Below are positions 5,534 to 5,598 of a stretch of 5,598 nt of DNA, one piece after another. A program made the translations under genes and the position numbers. The stretch's first letter is position 1. Each line of letters starts with the position of its first letter. This DNA is from Oscillospiraceae bacterium (GTDB lineage: Bacteria; Bacillota; Clostridia; Oscillospirales; Butyricicoccaceae), in the NCBI GenBank assembly GCA_902797555.1, contig CADBTM010000019.1, positions 1-5,598 on the forward strand. The letters run 5' to 3'. Under the pieces are notes generated by a model. The model saw only the letters and a list, made by a program, of their open reading frames with translations. It did not search any database and had not been told where the DNA came from.

Positions 5534-5598
5534 GGAGTAACGTCTTTTGGAAGTTAAGGGAAGATAAAGGAAGCGAAAAACGGCTCAGGAGGTCGAAA
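5534..5598. mobile_element. Presumed terminal end of an integrated element next to a tRNA-Leu att core
   Basis: Sequence right of the tRNA fragment is purine-rich on the plus strand and unrelated to a tRNA 5' half. Tyrosine-recombinase elements that insert in tRNA genes leave this structure at one end: the original 3' tRNA half plus terminator on the chromosome side, then element DNA. The likely crossover core is 5478-5533 or part of it. No integrase gene is visible in the window, so this is inference from the junction. AGGAGG at 5587-5592 could be the ribosome binding site of a plus-strand gene starting just past the edge. Confidence 0.55.
5549..5578 (+). repeat. Three helically phased 10-bp repeats beside the tRNA junction
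   Basis: GGAAGTTAAG (5549-5558), GGAAGATAAA (5559-5568) and GGAAGCGAAA (5569-5578) follow one another with an exact 10-base period. GGAAG is invariant and the consensus is GGAAGNNAAR. They begin 15 bases beyond the tRNA break, where integrase arm-type or excisionase sites may occur. Confidence 0.6.

Noticed and set aside
5478..5598. Complete tRNA-Leu gene
   Set aside because: No 5' acceptor strand, D-arm or 5' anticodon stem can be found in the bases upstream on the minus strand.

Overview
The window looks like chromosomal DNA from an anaerobic, moderately GC-rich Gram-positive bacterium, most plausibly a Clostridia/Oscillospirales-type gut organism. The grounds are a perfect CIRCE heat-shock operator in front of hrcA, sigma-A-type promoters, strong AGGAGG-type ribosome binding sites, and two aldo/keto reductases carrying ferredoxin-like 4Fe-4S tails. 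This assignment is inference; no marker gene fixes the genus.

Layout, left to right. Positions 1-800 (minus) hold most of hrcA, the heat-shock repressor, cut by the left edge. Its promoter and a perfect CIRCE lie at 819-877. A divergent 230-bp intergenic region with a compact hairpin at 991-1010 leads to a plus-strand alpha/beta hydrolase (1077-1889). A strong bidirectional terminator (1907-1936) separates this gene from a convergent minus-strand cluster. In transcription order that cluster is a DUF1905 protein (5270-4971), a broken HSL-type esterase (4957-~4411), a ferredoxin-tailed aldo/keto reductase (4292-3147) and a second, related one (3150-1996) whose start overlaps the previous stop by 4 bp. 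A good promoter with a 10-bp inverted repeat around its -35 sits upstream of the DUF1905 gene.

The right end (about 5441-5598) is the most unusual part. It holds the 3' portion of a tRNA-Leu(CAA), with its CCA and terminator. The tRNA stops matching at the anticodon loop and is replaced by unrelated sequence containing three helically phased 10-bp repeats. This is the expected look of an attachment-site junction: a mobile element integrated in a tRNA-Leu gene would lie to the right, beyond the window.

How the genes work together: hrcA with CIRCE is a self-repressing heat-shock regulator. The cluster of two Fe-S aldo/keto reductases looks like a small redox operon of unknown substrate. The second reductase has lost two of the four catalytic residues, so it may act as a partner or electron-transfer subunit. 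The esterase is inactivated by a 10-bp tandem duplication and also lacks its 3' part. I do not see a complete novel defence or other multi-gene system; the best leads are the integration junction and the unequal reductase pair.
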